Notes under the pieces: generated by a model
Seen by the model: the letters and a program-made list of their open reading frames with translations, nothing else
What the model was told of the DNA's origin: nothing
Database searches by the model: none
Made by a program: the position numbers and the translations under genes
Shown: positions 1-11,049 of the stretch, one piece after another
Position numbering within the stretch: the stretch's first letter is position 1
Layout of the letters: the number at the start of each line of letters is the position of its first letter
Assembly (NCBI GenBank): GCA_900312665.1
Contig: ONZQ02000003.1
Coordinates: forward strand, 2,533,968-2,597,967
Length of the DNA stretch: 64,000 bases
Direction of reading: 5' to 3'
Source: Cephalotrichum gorgonifer
Lineage: Eukaryota > Ascomycota > Sordariomycetes > Microascales > Microascaceae

Positions 1-317
1 GTACTGTGTAAGAGAAGGGTGGAAGAAATACCTCGGGAACAACTAGCCCGGGGCGGTTTGTGTAGCGTTGACGGGAGAGGGAAGGGAAGCGGGCGAAGTC
101 GCGGCGTTTTAGGAGGGGGCGATTTTTTCTTGGGTGGGATAGCAGCGGCGTTTGGTTTACGTTTACGGACTGTTTGCGACTTGTGACTTGGAAGGAAGAG
201 CTTGGGGCGCAGGGGCTACTCTACCTGGTTTTCGGGGGCGGGACGAGGGGGGTTTACTGGAATATTTGAACCTCTTTGACTTGTAATTTAGGGGGGTATA
301 TTATGTGACTCTCAAGC
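1..317. other. 3' flank of IST3, no gene seen
   Basis: Left edge of the window, downstream of the IST3 stop. No reading frame here resembles a known protein and I see no RNA gene or repeat. Confidence 0.6.
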
Positions 318-1448
318 TCAAGGCGAGCGACTTCTCCTCCTCTCCTTGCGGTGACGATCTCCGTCTCTATCACGACGGCGGTCTCGGGACTCCTCTCGTT
401 CTCGATGCCGCCGGCGCCTATCTTTCCCGGAATCACGGTCATCTTCTTCATCTCTGTCGCGCCTCCGCTCCTTGTCTCTTCTCCTCCGGTCGCGCTCCTC
501 GTCGTCCCGGTCACTATCCCCACCGGCGGGCTCCTCACCCTCGGGGCTTTTCCGACGGGAGCCCCGTTCGCGCTTACTTTCCCTCCCGTCCGGGCTCTCG
601 CGCCTGTGCCGCCTCTCCCTCCTATCTCTACGTGAGTCGTCGTCGTCCTCCCCTTCGCTGCCGTGTCTCCTCGACCTTTGTGACCGGTGGTGCCTGTGCC
701 GTTCCTTCCTCTCCTTATTCCCCTTCCTCTCCGCCCTGTCCCTTGCCTCTGCAATCTCCTTCTTCTTCTCCTCGATCAGATACGCCTTCATAGGATCATC
801 CTCGTCATGATCCCTGACCAGCTTCGCCAACTCCCTCTCCTCGTCCAACATCTCCGCCCCCTTCCTCCTACTCCTCCCACCCCGCTCGTCACCCGACTCC
901 TCGTCTTCGTCCGTGTCCTCCTCGAGCTTCTTCCCCTCCATCCGCATCATGCTCTCCCAGTCCACCTTGCCCTCCTCCGGGTCGTCGTCCTCGTGCGGCT
1001 TGAAGCGCGCGTGGTCCACCCTCATCACGCGGCCCAGCACCTCCGCGCCGCCGAGGTTGTCGACGGCCAGGTCGGTGCTCCGCTGGTCCTGGTACTTGAG
1101 CCAGCCGAAGCCCTTGGACTTGCCCGTCTCGCGGTCGCGGGCGAGCTTAATGAAGACGGGCTCGCCGAACTGGGAGAAGATGACGATCACGTCGCCCTCG
1201 GAGAGCTCGTAGGGGAGGCCGCCGAAGTAGACGTAGGCCGTGTCGCGGTAGTCGGTGTGCCAGGACGCTTCTGGGGAGCTGGGAGGCGAGGCGAGGGTTA
1301 GCTTTTTGTTGGCCTGGGTAAGGTGGCGCGTGCTTGGTGGTGTATGTTGCGATATGGGTGGAGGGGAGCTGGGAAGACGGGGGGGAACTCACATTCCATT
1401 TTCTAGCTCCTTCTTGTTGAGCGCCTGTATGGCGCGTATTTGGTTCAT
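318..1448 (-). CDS. IST3: IST3/Snu17-like RRM protein (RBMX2 homologue)
   Basis: Predicted U2 snRNP-associated subunit of the RES (retention and splicing) complex, acting in nuclear pre-mRNA splicing. Exons on the minus strand are 1448-1393 and 1278-318, giving 338 aa. The intron has a GTGAGT donor, a GCTAAC branch point and CCCAG acceptor; this join keeps frame, whereas the next AG eight bases downstream does not. The N-terminus (MNQIRAIQALNKKELENG) and the segment SWHTDYRDTAYVYFGGLPYE are typical of fungal Ist3. One RRM spans about residues 33-110, with RNP2 VYFGGL (35-40) and RNP1 KGFGWLKY (74-81). The rest, from about 115, is a low-complexity Arg/Asp/Glu/Ser tail (RD, RE, RS dipeptides), longer than in yeast but usual in filamentous fungi. 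It is divergent from the dynein gene to its right. Identity is firm; function is by family. Confidence 0.93.
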
Positions 1449-2165
1449 GGCTGGGGATCGCCGGGCGTGGGTTTGGGGCGAGGCTGTTGGTGTTGTTTCT
1501 GCGAGGCTGAGATTTAAGCCGGAAGGTCGTCACTTGTTAGGCTGCATCAACCCACTCTATTACATGGGGGAGGAACATGAAGACATGGTGCTTGGTGGCT
1601 CGTGCTACGTAAGTTTACTGAGTACCGGTACATGCCGACTTCGATGCGCTGAAACATGCGCCAGCTGGCAGGCCCCGCAGACCCCTGTCAGGGGTCCATC
1701 TCCGGGCCTGGCACACCTCCAAATATCCCGACAGCCGTGGTTGAGAATAGCTCTCAATGACAACTGACAACTGACAAGCAATAACCACCGACCATCGCAA
1801 CCAGAAATCTTGAAGCTCCGCCTCCGAAGCTGGAATGCGATTCCCAACCAAGGATTTCTGAGCCCTTTTTTGTTTTCATCCAATTAGCCAACCAGGCTCC
1901 TCGAAACATGGCCTTCCATACCTCGCTCTAAGCTACCAAACTTCGCTCTCTCGTCCTTAGTTCACCCGCGCCAACCTTCACCTCTTGCCAACGAACGGAC
2001 GCGTTTCCTCCTCCCCTATATCCACCGAGACATACCCATCACCGTAACCGAAACCGGGCCGGATCGAACGAATCTTCCCGCACGACACATAAGCCCCGCG
2101 AAACCATCCAACTGATTTCACCTCCCTAGAGCTTACATGTTGGTCCTCGTGGAGACGCCGCAATC
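1449..2165. promoter_or_regulatory. divergent promoter region IST3 / dynein LIC
   Basis: 717 bp between two head-to-head start codons, so it must carry both promoters. I see no convincing TATA box and no other gene. Confidence 0.5.
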
Positions 2166-4225
2166 ATGACCGTAGGCGCCAACCGGATCTCCACTTACAC
2201 TTCCACCTCGACGGGGACCGACGGCCGCAATGCAGAGCAGAAGAACCTCTGGACCACTATGCTCGGGTCGGCCGCGAGTGGGAAGCGGTTACCCGAGAAG
2301 AATATCCTCGTCCTAGGTATTGCCCTGCCCTGCCCCGCACCCTCCCCCCCCCCTTTTTCTGTCTTTCTTCTTTGCTTGATGGGGACTCGCCCGGCTAACT
2401 TTCTTCCCTTCTTTCTCTAAGGTGGCTCCCCCGAGACTCAAAGGGAGTTCCTCGACTCCCTTTCTACGGGCGACCAGCGGCGGACGATAGACAGGCAGCG
2501 CGTGCCCCCCGTCGCGAACAACTTTGCCCTCGGATACACTTACTACGACGTCCTGGATGCCGACCAAGAAGGTTCGTATTCCGTCCCTTTTGCCCCCTCT
2601 CCCTCCCGCTTTTCGCCAACTAGAGGCCGAAGGAAAGAAAGTCGCGCGCGTGAAAACTAACTCTCGTGGACGCAGACACCCTCGCCCGAATATCACTCTA
2701 CCTCCTCTCGACGCCCTCGCCCTCCTTCTCCTCCCTCATCAAGCCACTCCTCACACCCGAGACCATACCGAACACGCTAATAGTCGTCCTCCTCGACTGG
2801 TCGCAGCCTCACGCCTGGCTGCGGCAGCTGCAGGAGTGGATCCTCATGCTGAGGGACATCCTGCAGTCGCTGGACTCTGGCTGCATGGACGCCATGGAGG
2901 AAGTCATGGTCTCGTGGAGGGACCGCGGCCGTACGGGCAGCTCCCTGAACATCGACGGTACGGGCGCTGTTCCGGGCGAGGGAAACACGGCGCTGCCGCT
3001 GGGACCGAGCGAGTGGGCTGACGGGCTTGGACTGCCGCTGTGTGTCGTCTGTCAAAATGTAAGAGCGACGTCTCCATTCTAGGGAGAACACAGGGCGCAT
3101 AATGGCTAACGGTTTCCCTTCATACAGGCCGATAAGATGGAGATTTTGGAGAAGACGCAGGGTTGGAAAGAAGCCGACTTTGACCAGATATTACAGTATC
3201 TACGGACGATTCTCCTAAGGCGTATGTCCCCCCCTTTTTTCCTAGAGAAAGGGGAAACCAGCTAACGGACAGGACTAGACGGCGCATCCCTCATCTACAC
3301 GACACAGCACCTCCCCTCCCAGCTCCAGAGCCTCATCCACGCCAGCCTGGGGATCTCGTCGCTAATAAAGCGCGACCCGCTGAACCCCAACGTCATTGAC
3401 CGCGACAAGATCCTCGTGCCGCCGAACTGGGATTCGTGGGGTAAGATCCGCGTCATACGCGAAGGGTTCGACGTCGAGGTCGTGAGTTCCGGCTGGCAGG
3501 AGGACATACAACAAGACTGGCCCCTCGCCGCCGCGGCCCCCCACCACGACCAGGAGGACGGCGAGAACGGGGTGGCGCCGGCGGCGGCGGGCGCGGTGGG
3601 CCACTACGAGGAATGGGTCCCGCACGCGAGCGTGGGGCTGCAGATTACGGAGCGGGAGGGGGACACGTCGGCCGTGGAGGTGACGTCGGAGGACGCGCAG
3701 GCGTTCCTGGCAGAGCAGGCGAAGGTGCTGGAGGCGATGAGGCTGAAGGCCGCGGAGGCGGACAAGGAGAGGGTGGACCCGCCGAGGTCGATGGGGAGGA
3801 AGGGCGACGAGCTGGATCTCGGGGTCGGCAGGGGCGGCGGGAGCATCGTCTCGGATCACATCGGGCCCGTGCAGTTTAACATGGGTGGGATACAAGTTGA
3901 TGCCGATGACATGCTGCAGCGGATAAAGGTGAGAAACCCCCTCAGCCCTACCATTCTTTCCACCCCCTCTTATTCTCTTCTCCTTTTGTGGGGGGATGTG
4001 GTTCGGAATGTTATTTTGGCTATAGGGGTTTTGTTATGTCATGGTAGCTAACGGAGGCTTCACTTCCAGGACCGACAGGAGTACGCGACGCCGGACCCTA
4101 CAACACCGCCGCCGCCGGCCGACGGGCCGCCGAACGCGGCGGACAGCGCGGGGCTGGAGGCGTTCTTCATGAACCTCATGAATAGGAAGCCGGGGGCTAG
4201 CGCCGCGGGGAGCCCCGCGAGGTAA
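2166..4225 (+). CDS. cytoplasmic dynein light intermediate chain
   Basis: Non-catalytic subunit of cytoplasmic dynein 1; it binds the heavy chain through a GTPase-like domain and cargo adaptors through its C-terminal region. Exons: 2166-2316, 2422-2571, 2676-3058, 3128-3221, 3279-3928, 4070-4225 (527 aa); all junctions keep frame and use GT..AG. The start region carries the segment ILVLGGSPETQREFLDSL, which sits where the Ras-like P-loop would be but lacks the GxxxxGKS/T lysine, as expected for fungal members. The block from about residue 105 (TLIVVLLDWSQPHAWLRQLQ) is the family's switch-II/helix region, and a second conserved block is IGLPLCVV-like (GLGLPLCVVCQNADKMEIL). The C-terminus is Pro-rich and ends in LEAFFMNLMNRK, which resembles the short amphipathic adaptor-binding helix of the family. 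It converges on RPN5. Confidence 0.9.
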
Positions 4226-5205
4226 ATGACGGGCGTTGCGTAACGCTAGGCATGGTGCCCCCTGGCTAAGTGGGATAAGGGGGCCGACCTGTTTGTACTT
4301 GGTAGAGCATATGGGGAGGACAGAGCGGGAGTGGATGACTACTCTGCCGTCCTGGCGTTGAATATGTAAGGACATACATAGGAGAAGGATGATGAGTGGA
4401 TAAGGGGTAGGGGCTAGGGGCTACCCTGTGGTTCGTGGAAGTGGAACTAGACCAGGAAGGCGAATGGGGATGTTCAAACTGGGTGGGTGAAAGGGGGGCC
4501 GGGGGGGAGTAGGGGACGGATGGGGAGCAAGAGTCAGACTTCTATACAGATACCATTGCCCATAGGGTCCTATCATTTTTTTCCTTTTCCTTATCCCATT
4601 TTTTCTTCATCTTTTATGGTGCTTCGTTGATGTTGATATTCCCGCGTTCTATAATCATGGGAGTCTTTCCTACCTTGTCTTGTCCTTTTCCTCTTGTCTT
4701 TTTCTTCGAAACTTAGCCAGATATCCTGTATCCCACTTGGGAGCCGGGAGCGGGGAGGCAAGTGGGTAATCCTAGTGTTCTGGGGGGCGTTCCTCTCAGA
4801 TCTGGGTGATAATGACGCAAGGACAAAAGGGCGTGGAAGGGGGGGAGAGGGAGGCTGAGCTAGGGAATTATCTAGCTCAGCTGGAGGAACTGTGAATAGT
4901 CCCTTGGGTGGGCTAGATGACCCGTTTCACGATTCTGCTGGGAGACAGACAGCCGGGAGAAGCAATCTATTTGCAGACCTTATTCTCCATCACGGAAAGG
5001 CAACGATCGTGTCGAAGTCCCAAGTCCCACATTACACTGCGAGTAGTGAGTACCAAGGCGCATATGAACCCGTCTTCCATCTTCTGTATTGATTATTGAT
5101 ACACACAACCCTTTTAGCCATAACCCCAGTACGAGATACCCCCCCTTCTACCACCACCTCCCTTAACACACCCACACACGTACAGCTACGCCCCCGACCC
5201 CCACT
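4226..5205. other. convergent 3' spacer dynein LIC / RPN5
   Basis: 980 bp holding the two 3' ends. It is T-rich around 4570-4700. No coding gene recognised. Confidence 0.5.
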
Positions 5206-6873
5206 TTACCTCGCCTTCTTCGTCTTGACCTGGATATTCGCCATCATCTCCTCCTTCGTGATAAGGTGGTCGATCCTCTCTAGCAGCCCCAGCAGACTCT
5301 TCATGTTGTAGCTCCACTCGTTCAGCACGTCGTCGGCGTCCCGCGGCTTCGCGAAGTTGACGACGCGCGCGGGGCGGTCGATCTTGGCGTACACCGTCTT
5401 GGACGTCACGAGGTCGCTGATGTACTTCTCCGTCTCGTCCTCGGCGAGGTCGAGAAGCTGCGTGAGGCGCGACATGCCCACGCGCGTGTAGTACTTGGCC
5501 ACCACGCGCACGTTGTGCTCGATGACGCGCTTGCGGAGGTCCTCCCAGCGCTGGTTCGCCTTCTCGTCCTTCGGGTCGGGCGACACTGAGAAGACGTCCG
5601 TGGACGTGAGGTGCGGGCCGAACTTCTTCGACACCTCGGGCCAGCGCATGAGCTCGTGGACCGTGAAGAGCTTGAGGAGCTCGGCATCGAGCGGCACCTG
5701 CGCGTTGCGGGGCTCGCGGAGGATGCGGTGGAGGAGGTCGTGCTGTTCGTTGTCGTAAGGGGCGAGGATGACGAAGTAGATGATGCGTTGGAGGACCTAG
5801 AGCGGTTATTAGCCAAAAAAAATGGTCTTGTTGACCCTTGCGACGTAGACTGGACGGGGTCAGCCTTACCGGGACTAGCCTGGACGGGTCATTCTCAACA
5901 GCCTCGGTGTCGAGCACCTGTCTGTAGTGCTTGCACACCTCGAGGTACTTGCCGTCGTGCTTGGCCAGCACGACCTGCTGCTCGTAGTAGGCGAGCTTGA
6001 GATCCGTCACGTCGTCCTCCACCTCCTCGACCACCTCCTCCCCCCTCGCCCTCTTCTTCTCCGCCTCCTTCTTCTCCTTCTCGATCTGCTCCTCCGTCTT
6101 CTTCGGCCGCCGCGCGAGGTACTTGGTGCTGATCTTGCGGCTCAGTATCCCGGCCTGGGTCCAGTCGCCCGTCTCGATGCACAGCCCCACCTGCGCGAGT
6201 ATGAACTCCGTCTTCTCCCTCCTGCTCATCGACCCGAACGTCTCGATCTGCAGCTCGCACAGCACCTCCGTGGCGCCCTTGATGTCGCCCTGGTCCTTCT
6301 TGATGTCCGAGAGCATCCGCGTCACGCGCGCCCGCTCGACCTCGACGAAGATCTTACCCTCCGTCACGGTGCGGAGCGCCTCGATGACGCTGAGCTTTGT
6401 GTCGAGGGAGGGCGTGTCGTCGATGAAGGAGATGACCGTCTGCACCATCTTCGTGATGGCCTGCTTGAGCTGCCCGTGCTTCTTGGAGAGCACGAGCACC
6501 TGGTCGTTCATCAGGGACCAGTCCCCGGCATTTTTGCATATTGTTACGATGGCGATCAGGATACGGGATGTAGATGCGAGGTCGGAGGCCTAGGGGGGGA
6601 GCTTGTGTCAGTCTTCGTCGGGCGAGGAAACAGAGCACGGAGCGGCACGTGGAAAGAGCGGGAGAGAGCTCACCTGGCGGGTCTGCTTTTCGAGTACAGT
6701 GAGCTTGTCAATGGCGGACTGCAGGTCGGTCTGGGGAAATGTCAGTATTGGCGCGGCTTCCTGGGCGACGATAAACGGGCAAGACCTGCCTTGGCGAGCT
6801 CCTCGGTCTGGGGGAGTAGCTCGTCGACCTGCTTGGTGAAGTCCTTCTCCGGTTTAAAGGCAGCCTCGGCCAT
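5206..6873 (-). CDS. RPN5: 26S proteasome regulatory subunit Rpn5 (PSMD12)
   Basis: Lid subunit of the 19S regulatory particle, a PCI-domain scaffold contacting Rpn11/Rpn9. Exons on the minus strand: 6873-6790, 6730-6674, 6589-5870, 5796-5206 (483 aa). The N-terminal block MAEAAFKPEKDFTKQVDELL and the blocks ASDLASTSRILIAIVTICKN, QLKQAITKMVQTVISFIDD and RPKKTEEQIEKEKKEAEK match fungal Rpn5 along the whole length. The PCI domain lies at about 310-430, and the C-terminal helix (LLGLLERIDHLITKEEMMA) is the lid-assembly helix. Intron 1 (6789-6731) appears to use a GC donor: ending exon 1 at ...EELAK and restarting at TDLQSAIDKL keeps frame, whereas the GT four bases further on leads to an early stop. 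The other introns are standard GT-AG. Confidence 0.95.
6731..6789 (-). other. probable GC-AG intron in RPN5
   Basis: 59 nt intron with donor AAG|GCAGGT, an ACTGAC branch site and CCCCAG acceptor. The GT at 6785-6784 would leave the next exon in the wrong frame with a stop after seven codons. Confidence 0.7.
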
Positions 6874-7834
6874 TGTGACGGATTCAACGGGTGACACTTG
6901 TATGTTTAGTTCAAATATGGGCGACTGGGGGGGGGAAACGGCCAAGAGCTTCGGTGATGAGGTGGCGGTTTCAGTGGATGATATGGCGAAATGCGAGGTG
7001 GGTGTGTTGATGATGGGAGCTGGAAAGGCAACGAGCGGCCGTTCGTCACCAAAGCTCTGCCTTGCTGGATATGTGCCAGCTGCTGGCAGCTGCAATTGTT
7101 TCGTAGAGCAACAGGGGTTCTCGGTGAGCTCGGTAAGCTCGGGACCATGTCGTGCCTGCTAATACCAACTCTACAAGCATCAAAAAACCGGCCACCTACG
7201 GATTTGAAAAGAAATTTGAAACCGTAGAGGTTTTTTCATGCCTTGATTTTGGAGCCTTAAATCTACTTGTCCTCTCCTCCATAACATCCGTTTCACCACT
7301 TATACATCTCCTCTTCCCGCCTCGAGCTACCCACAGCTCAAAAACATTCATCGAGTTGAAAAAATAATGCTGCTTGGGTCATAAAATATCGATACAATCG
7401 TTATGTATGCAACTCCACCCACCTATCATAACGATTCAGGAAGGGAGCTATTATAGCTATGGCTTCGTGTACCGGGCAGCCGGTAAACCAGGACAGGTGG
7501 AGAGGGTTTCCGGTCAGTCAACAGTCTGTAAAAAGACCTGGAGCTCCAAATAGTACGAGTGTAAAAGCCAAACGAAGAAGGTGATAAGTAGGGGCCGGAG
7601 TCCCTACAACCGCACCGCCCGGATCACTCTCCTCGCTACGGCTGAATCTGGGTGCCGACTTATCCACCGAAGGAAAAGATACACAAGCGGATTCGTTAAG
7701 CACAGGATCGAGTGAACTGGGCAGCGGAGAAACCATTCCGGGGGACTTCCAGTCCACCACCATGAAGAAGTAACTGTCCAGAGACAAAGGACAGCATTTA
7801 CCAAACAGAAGATGAAAAGGAGGTCAGAGAGTTC
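6874..7834. other. spacer RPN5 5' end / ALO1 3' end
   Basis: 961 bp including the RPN5 promoter and the ALO1 3' region. No recognisable gene. Confidence 0.5.
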
Positions 7835-9406
7835 CTACCCTCGCACCCACCCAATCACTCTCCGCGCGCCCGTCGAATCCCTCCGTATAACCCCCTCCTC
7901 CAGCGTCTCCTCTAGTGGCAGGGGCGGGCCATCAACAACTTTCTCACGGTGCCATGGCCCCACAAACATGCCCTCCGGGTCGACCTCCTCCCGAACCCTG
8001 CGCCACCTCTCTAGATCCTCGCCGTACATGTTCTCAATAGCGGCCTTGTCCGACAAGAAGTTCTTCGCCCAATGAGGTCGTCCACCCAGGTCATTCATGA
8101 GGTACTCAAACGCCTCGTAATACCGCTGTCTACACGCCGGGTCGGTGTGATATGGCCTGTAGAGCGTGGCGTTGAGATATAGAGTTGGACCATCGGCGAC
8201 GGAAGCATCCAGGAACGGACGGGAGTTGGCGGCCTCTGGGGTAGCGGGCACGGAGTTCGTTACACGGACCTCGAGGGGAGCGTGAATGTAGATGCCCTTG
8301 CTCGAGAAAGGGATGCCATGCTCCATATAGTCCGGGTCATCGGGGGAAAGGTTGTTAAGCCAGGTACTAAGACGACGCAGTGCCTCGGGTCCCTTGGAGA
8401 GAGGGAGTGCCCACTCATTGACGTATTGGGAGTACAGGCAGTTGAGGAGAAGGGCCTTGCGGCTGGGCTGCACAGCCGATGTGGTTGTGCCATTTTTGAA
8501 AGAGTACTGTATGCCGAACATGAACCACTCCACCCAAGGGAGGATTCGTGGAATCCAGTGCCCGACGTACAAGAGGTTGTGGTAGAGGTAGTAGCCCAGA
8601 GCGCCGTCGAAGTAGCTGTAAGGCAGCTCGGAATTGGGCTCCTCGGTGCGATCGGCCGACCAGGTGACAGCGCGGCGCGTATGAGGGAGCCACCAAACAC
8701 GGATGAATTCCCTTTGAGCCCAGAAGTCTGTACTCCACTGAGAGAAAAGCTTCCTGTCCGAGTCGATGGTCTGTTGCCAGTGGAGGCGGAAGTTGGGAAC
8801 GGCCTGGTAGGTGACCTCAACAATGATACCCAATGCACCGAGGGAGATGAGACCCGCACGGAAGAGCTCGTTGTTCGAGGTGGCCGAGCACTCCTGGATC
8901 GAGCCATCTGCAATCACAATCTTGAACCCGAGAACATTTTCGGATACGAGTCCGTGACGAAGACTGCTGCCGTGGGTTCCCGTAGAAATGACACCTGCCA
9001 TGGACTGCTCATTGATGCTCCCCAGGTTCGCCATGTCGAGATCACGCTTGTCTAGCTCGGCACAGAGGTCCCGGAGCCTAATGCCGGCTTGGACCCGGAC
9101 AACCTTGCTCTCCCCGTCCGTCTCCAGGATGGCATTAAGCTTGTCGAGGTTGACCAGCCAATGAGAGGTGCAAGTCAGATGCGACGGGGAGTGGCCGGAC
9201 CCCACCACGACGACACGACGGCGGCATTGGTGGGCGAGGCGGATGATCTTCTGGACCTCTTCTACGGACTCGGGCTGAAAGTAGAGTTCGGGCGCGGATG
9301 AGAATGTGAGGGCCCAGGTCGCGTGTATATGTTTCCTGGTAGCGTGGAGGTGAATGCCATCGGTAGGGTTATCCAGCTCCTGCTGGATGACTGAGAGCTG
9401 CGACAT
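7835..9406 (-). CDS. ALO1: D-arabinono-1,4-lactone oxidase
   Basis: FAD enzyme of the VAO/PCMH fold that makes D-erythroascorbate from D-arabinono-1,4-lactone with O2; family members sit in the mitochondrial outer membrane. Single exon. I start at the ATG at 9406 (523 aa, MSQLSVIQQELDN); the same frame is open up to an ATG at 9505, which would add 33 residues with no family resemblance. The FAD-binding region carries VVVVGSGHSPSHLTCTSHWL; the His of GHSPS is the residue that carries covalent FAD in this family. LGSINEQSMAGVISTGTHGS is the second FAD contact block. The C-terminal ALO domain holds NCLYSQYVNEWALPL and the HWAKN signature (PHWAKNFLSDKAAIENMYG), followed by DPEGMF and a short basic tail. 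Length and motif order are complete. Confidence 0.95.
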   Translation of the reverse strand: MSQLSVIQQELDNPTDGIHLHATRKHIHATWALTFSSAPELYFQPESVEEVQKIIRLAHQCRRRVVVVGSGHSPSHLTCTSHWLVNLDKLNAILETDGESKVVRVQAGIRLRDLCAELDKRDLDMANLGSINEQSMAGVISTGTHGSSLRHGLVSENVLGFKIVIADGSIQECSATSNNELFRAGLISLGALGIIVEVTYQAVPNFRLHWQQTIDSDRKLFSQWSTDFWAQREFIRVWWLPHTRRAVTWSADRTEEPNSELPYSYFDGALGYYLYHNLLYVGHWIPRILPWVEWFMFGIQYSFKNGTTTSAVQPSRKALLLNCLYSQYVNEWALPLSKGPEALRRLSTWLNNLSPDDPDYMEHGIPFSSKGIYIHAPLEVRVTNSVPATPEAANSRPFLDASVADGPTLYLNATLYRPYHTDPACRQRYYEAFEYLMNDLGGRPHWAKNFLSDKAAIENMYGEDLERWRRVREEVDPEGMFVGPWHREKVVDGPPLPLEETLEEGVIRRDSTGARRVIGWVRG

Positions 9407-9921
9407 CGGATGACCCGCAGGGCTGCTTAGTCCTTGTAGTTTCGGCGCGTAAGAAAATATGATGGTCTTTTGCAAAGCGGACAATTCCAGATCCAGCCTC
9501 GTCACTTGAACGAGGATATTATCGACATATCATTCAACTGGATAAAAGAATGGAAAGAAAAAGTCGCCGAGACTTGGGAAGGCGCGGAACAGGCGGCGGA
9601 GGGGCTAAAATCTGGCGTAACTCAGGGACGGACCAATAGTAGATTGCGATTCTGGGAGTGCGCTACCACCGATCCAGAACAAAAACGCTATTGTATGAGT
9701 GAGTGAGTTATTAAAGGAAGGCGGCCCTATCACCCCGATCACGACATTTCTAATCGGTAATCAGGTGGTTGGAGGGGAATGGGGCGCGGTTGCATCGCTC
9801 CTTCCCGGAGATAGAAGGGCGGGACGCGACTCCCAACATCAACTTCGGAATCCCCACATGTTTTCTTCCACGAGCAGGTTAATAATTTGGACGGGAAGTT
9901 TCGCGACCAAAAAGGAGGCCG
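9407..9921. other. spacer ALO1 5' end / molybdopterin synthase 3' end
   Basis: 515 bp with the ALO1 promoter. A plus-strand frame at 9470-9706 does not look like a gene. Confidence 0.5.
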
Positions 9922-10473
9922 TCAGGTTTCGGTTACAAGCTGTCCCATGACACCATCCCGATTCGCCCTCCAGACGCCCTCTTCCCCCTCAAACTCCTCC
10001 AGCTTCCATATTTCCACCCTCGACTTACACTCTTCCAGCGCCTCTTCGCCAGCCCTCCAGGCGGCCTGTCGGTGTGGTGATGAGACAGCAATGAGGATAC
10101 TCTCCTCCCCGATGGCGACTGTGCCGAGCCGGTGTATAATCGCAATTCCCTTTAGCGAGTGTTTGGCGTATATAGCCTTTCCAATATCCATCATGGATTT
10201 TAGAGCGAGGGTCTGATACGAGGTATACTTGAGGTCCTTGACTGGCTTTCCCCCAAAGTTGTCCCGTGTTGTACCTAGGAAGTGCTATGGGTGAGCTACC
10301 GTCCCCCGCTCTAGCTGGACTGTCCAAGACTCACCAGCAAAGAGAACAATGGCTCCCGCTGCGGGGCTTCTGACTTTGTCCATGATCGCCTTGGCATCTA
10401 ATGGGTTCTCTGTGAGTGCAACATAGCACCCATCCTCAGAGGCATCCCAAGTATTCCCAGCATTGGGGTTCAT
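9922..10473 (-). CDS. cnxH: molybdopterin synthase large (catalytic) subunit, MoaE/MOCS2B family
   Basis: Makes molybdopterin from cyclic pyranopterin (precursor Z) with the thiocarboxylated small subunit, in the cytosol; needed for nitrate reductase and other Mo enzymes. Exons on the minus strand: 10473-10335 and 10274-9922 (163 aa). Intron 10334-10275 has GTGAGT and CCTAG. The start at 10473 is the first ATG in frame. Residues about 18-50 (YVALTENPLDAKAIMDKVRS, then GAIVLFAG) and TTRDNFGGKPVKDLKYTSYQ form the MoaE core; IAIIHRLGTVAIGEESILIA contains the invariant HRxG of the active site, followed by SSPHRQAAW. The ending WKLEEFEGEEGVWRANRDG is typical of fungal CnxH. It is divergent from the splicing-factor gene. 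Confidence 0.95.
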
Positions 10474-11049
10474 GATGTTTGAGAGCAAAGATGAGATGTA
10501 GTATCGAATGCGGCATTGAATACCGTGTATATGGGGGCGGCTCCTCTTTATTATGTACTTGTACCATTTTTGACATCAGACCAATGTCAGATGTAAATTC
10601 AATGAATGGTGCAGTGTGGCGGCCAACTGTTACCAACTGAACTCTCACGTGCACCCCCCTTCTTCAACACCTGCCTGTCTCTCTACCTGCCTGCACTGCG
10701 CTGCGCCTTCCATGTCAAGCCGACCAGAGAATCCACCAAATTCACCTTCACATTCACAATTTGAAGGCAGAGACTCGCATTCGATAACCTATTCTGGTGC
10801 GCCAGAATAAACCCGCCTTTTACATAAACAGTCTATGTCTTCCGATTATCATTTCCAGCGCATCTTCAACCCCTTCAACCGCCAACATCCCGCCTGATCA
10901 CCAGTGGCCGACCACTGCATCACACCTTATGAAGCTTCCCCGAGCCATCCCTTGACTATACCCGTCGATACTCGATACTCGCCAGCCTGGAGGAACACCC
11001 AGGAATCGAAACTGAGAGTCCCACAAGAATAAAAGAAGCGTAACTCGCC
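10474..11049. promoter_or_regulatory. divergent promoter region cnxH / RBM5-like gene
   Basis: 576 bp between two start codons. It contains one exact GTACTTGTAC (10555-10564), an element that recurs in other spacers of this window. Confidence 0.5.

Noticed and set aside
2055..2080. B-box-like GTTCGATCC on the minus strand (tRNA candidate)
   Set aside because: The flanking bases cannot form a T-arm stem and no A box or acceptor stem is present.
6784..6785. GT donor for RPN5 intron 1
   Set aside because: It shifts the next exon out of frame, giving a stop after seven codons, and loses the conserved TDLQSAIDKL segment.
5927..7162. 411-codon plus-strand frame over RPN5
   Set aside because: It is the antisense shadow of RPN5 exons; the minus strand gives a full conserved protein.
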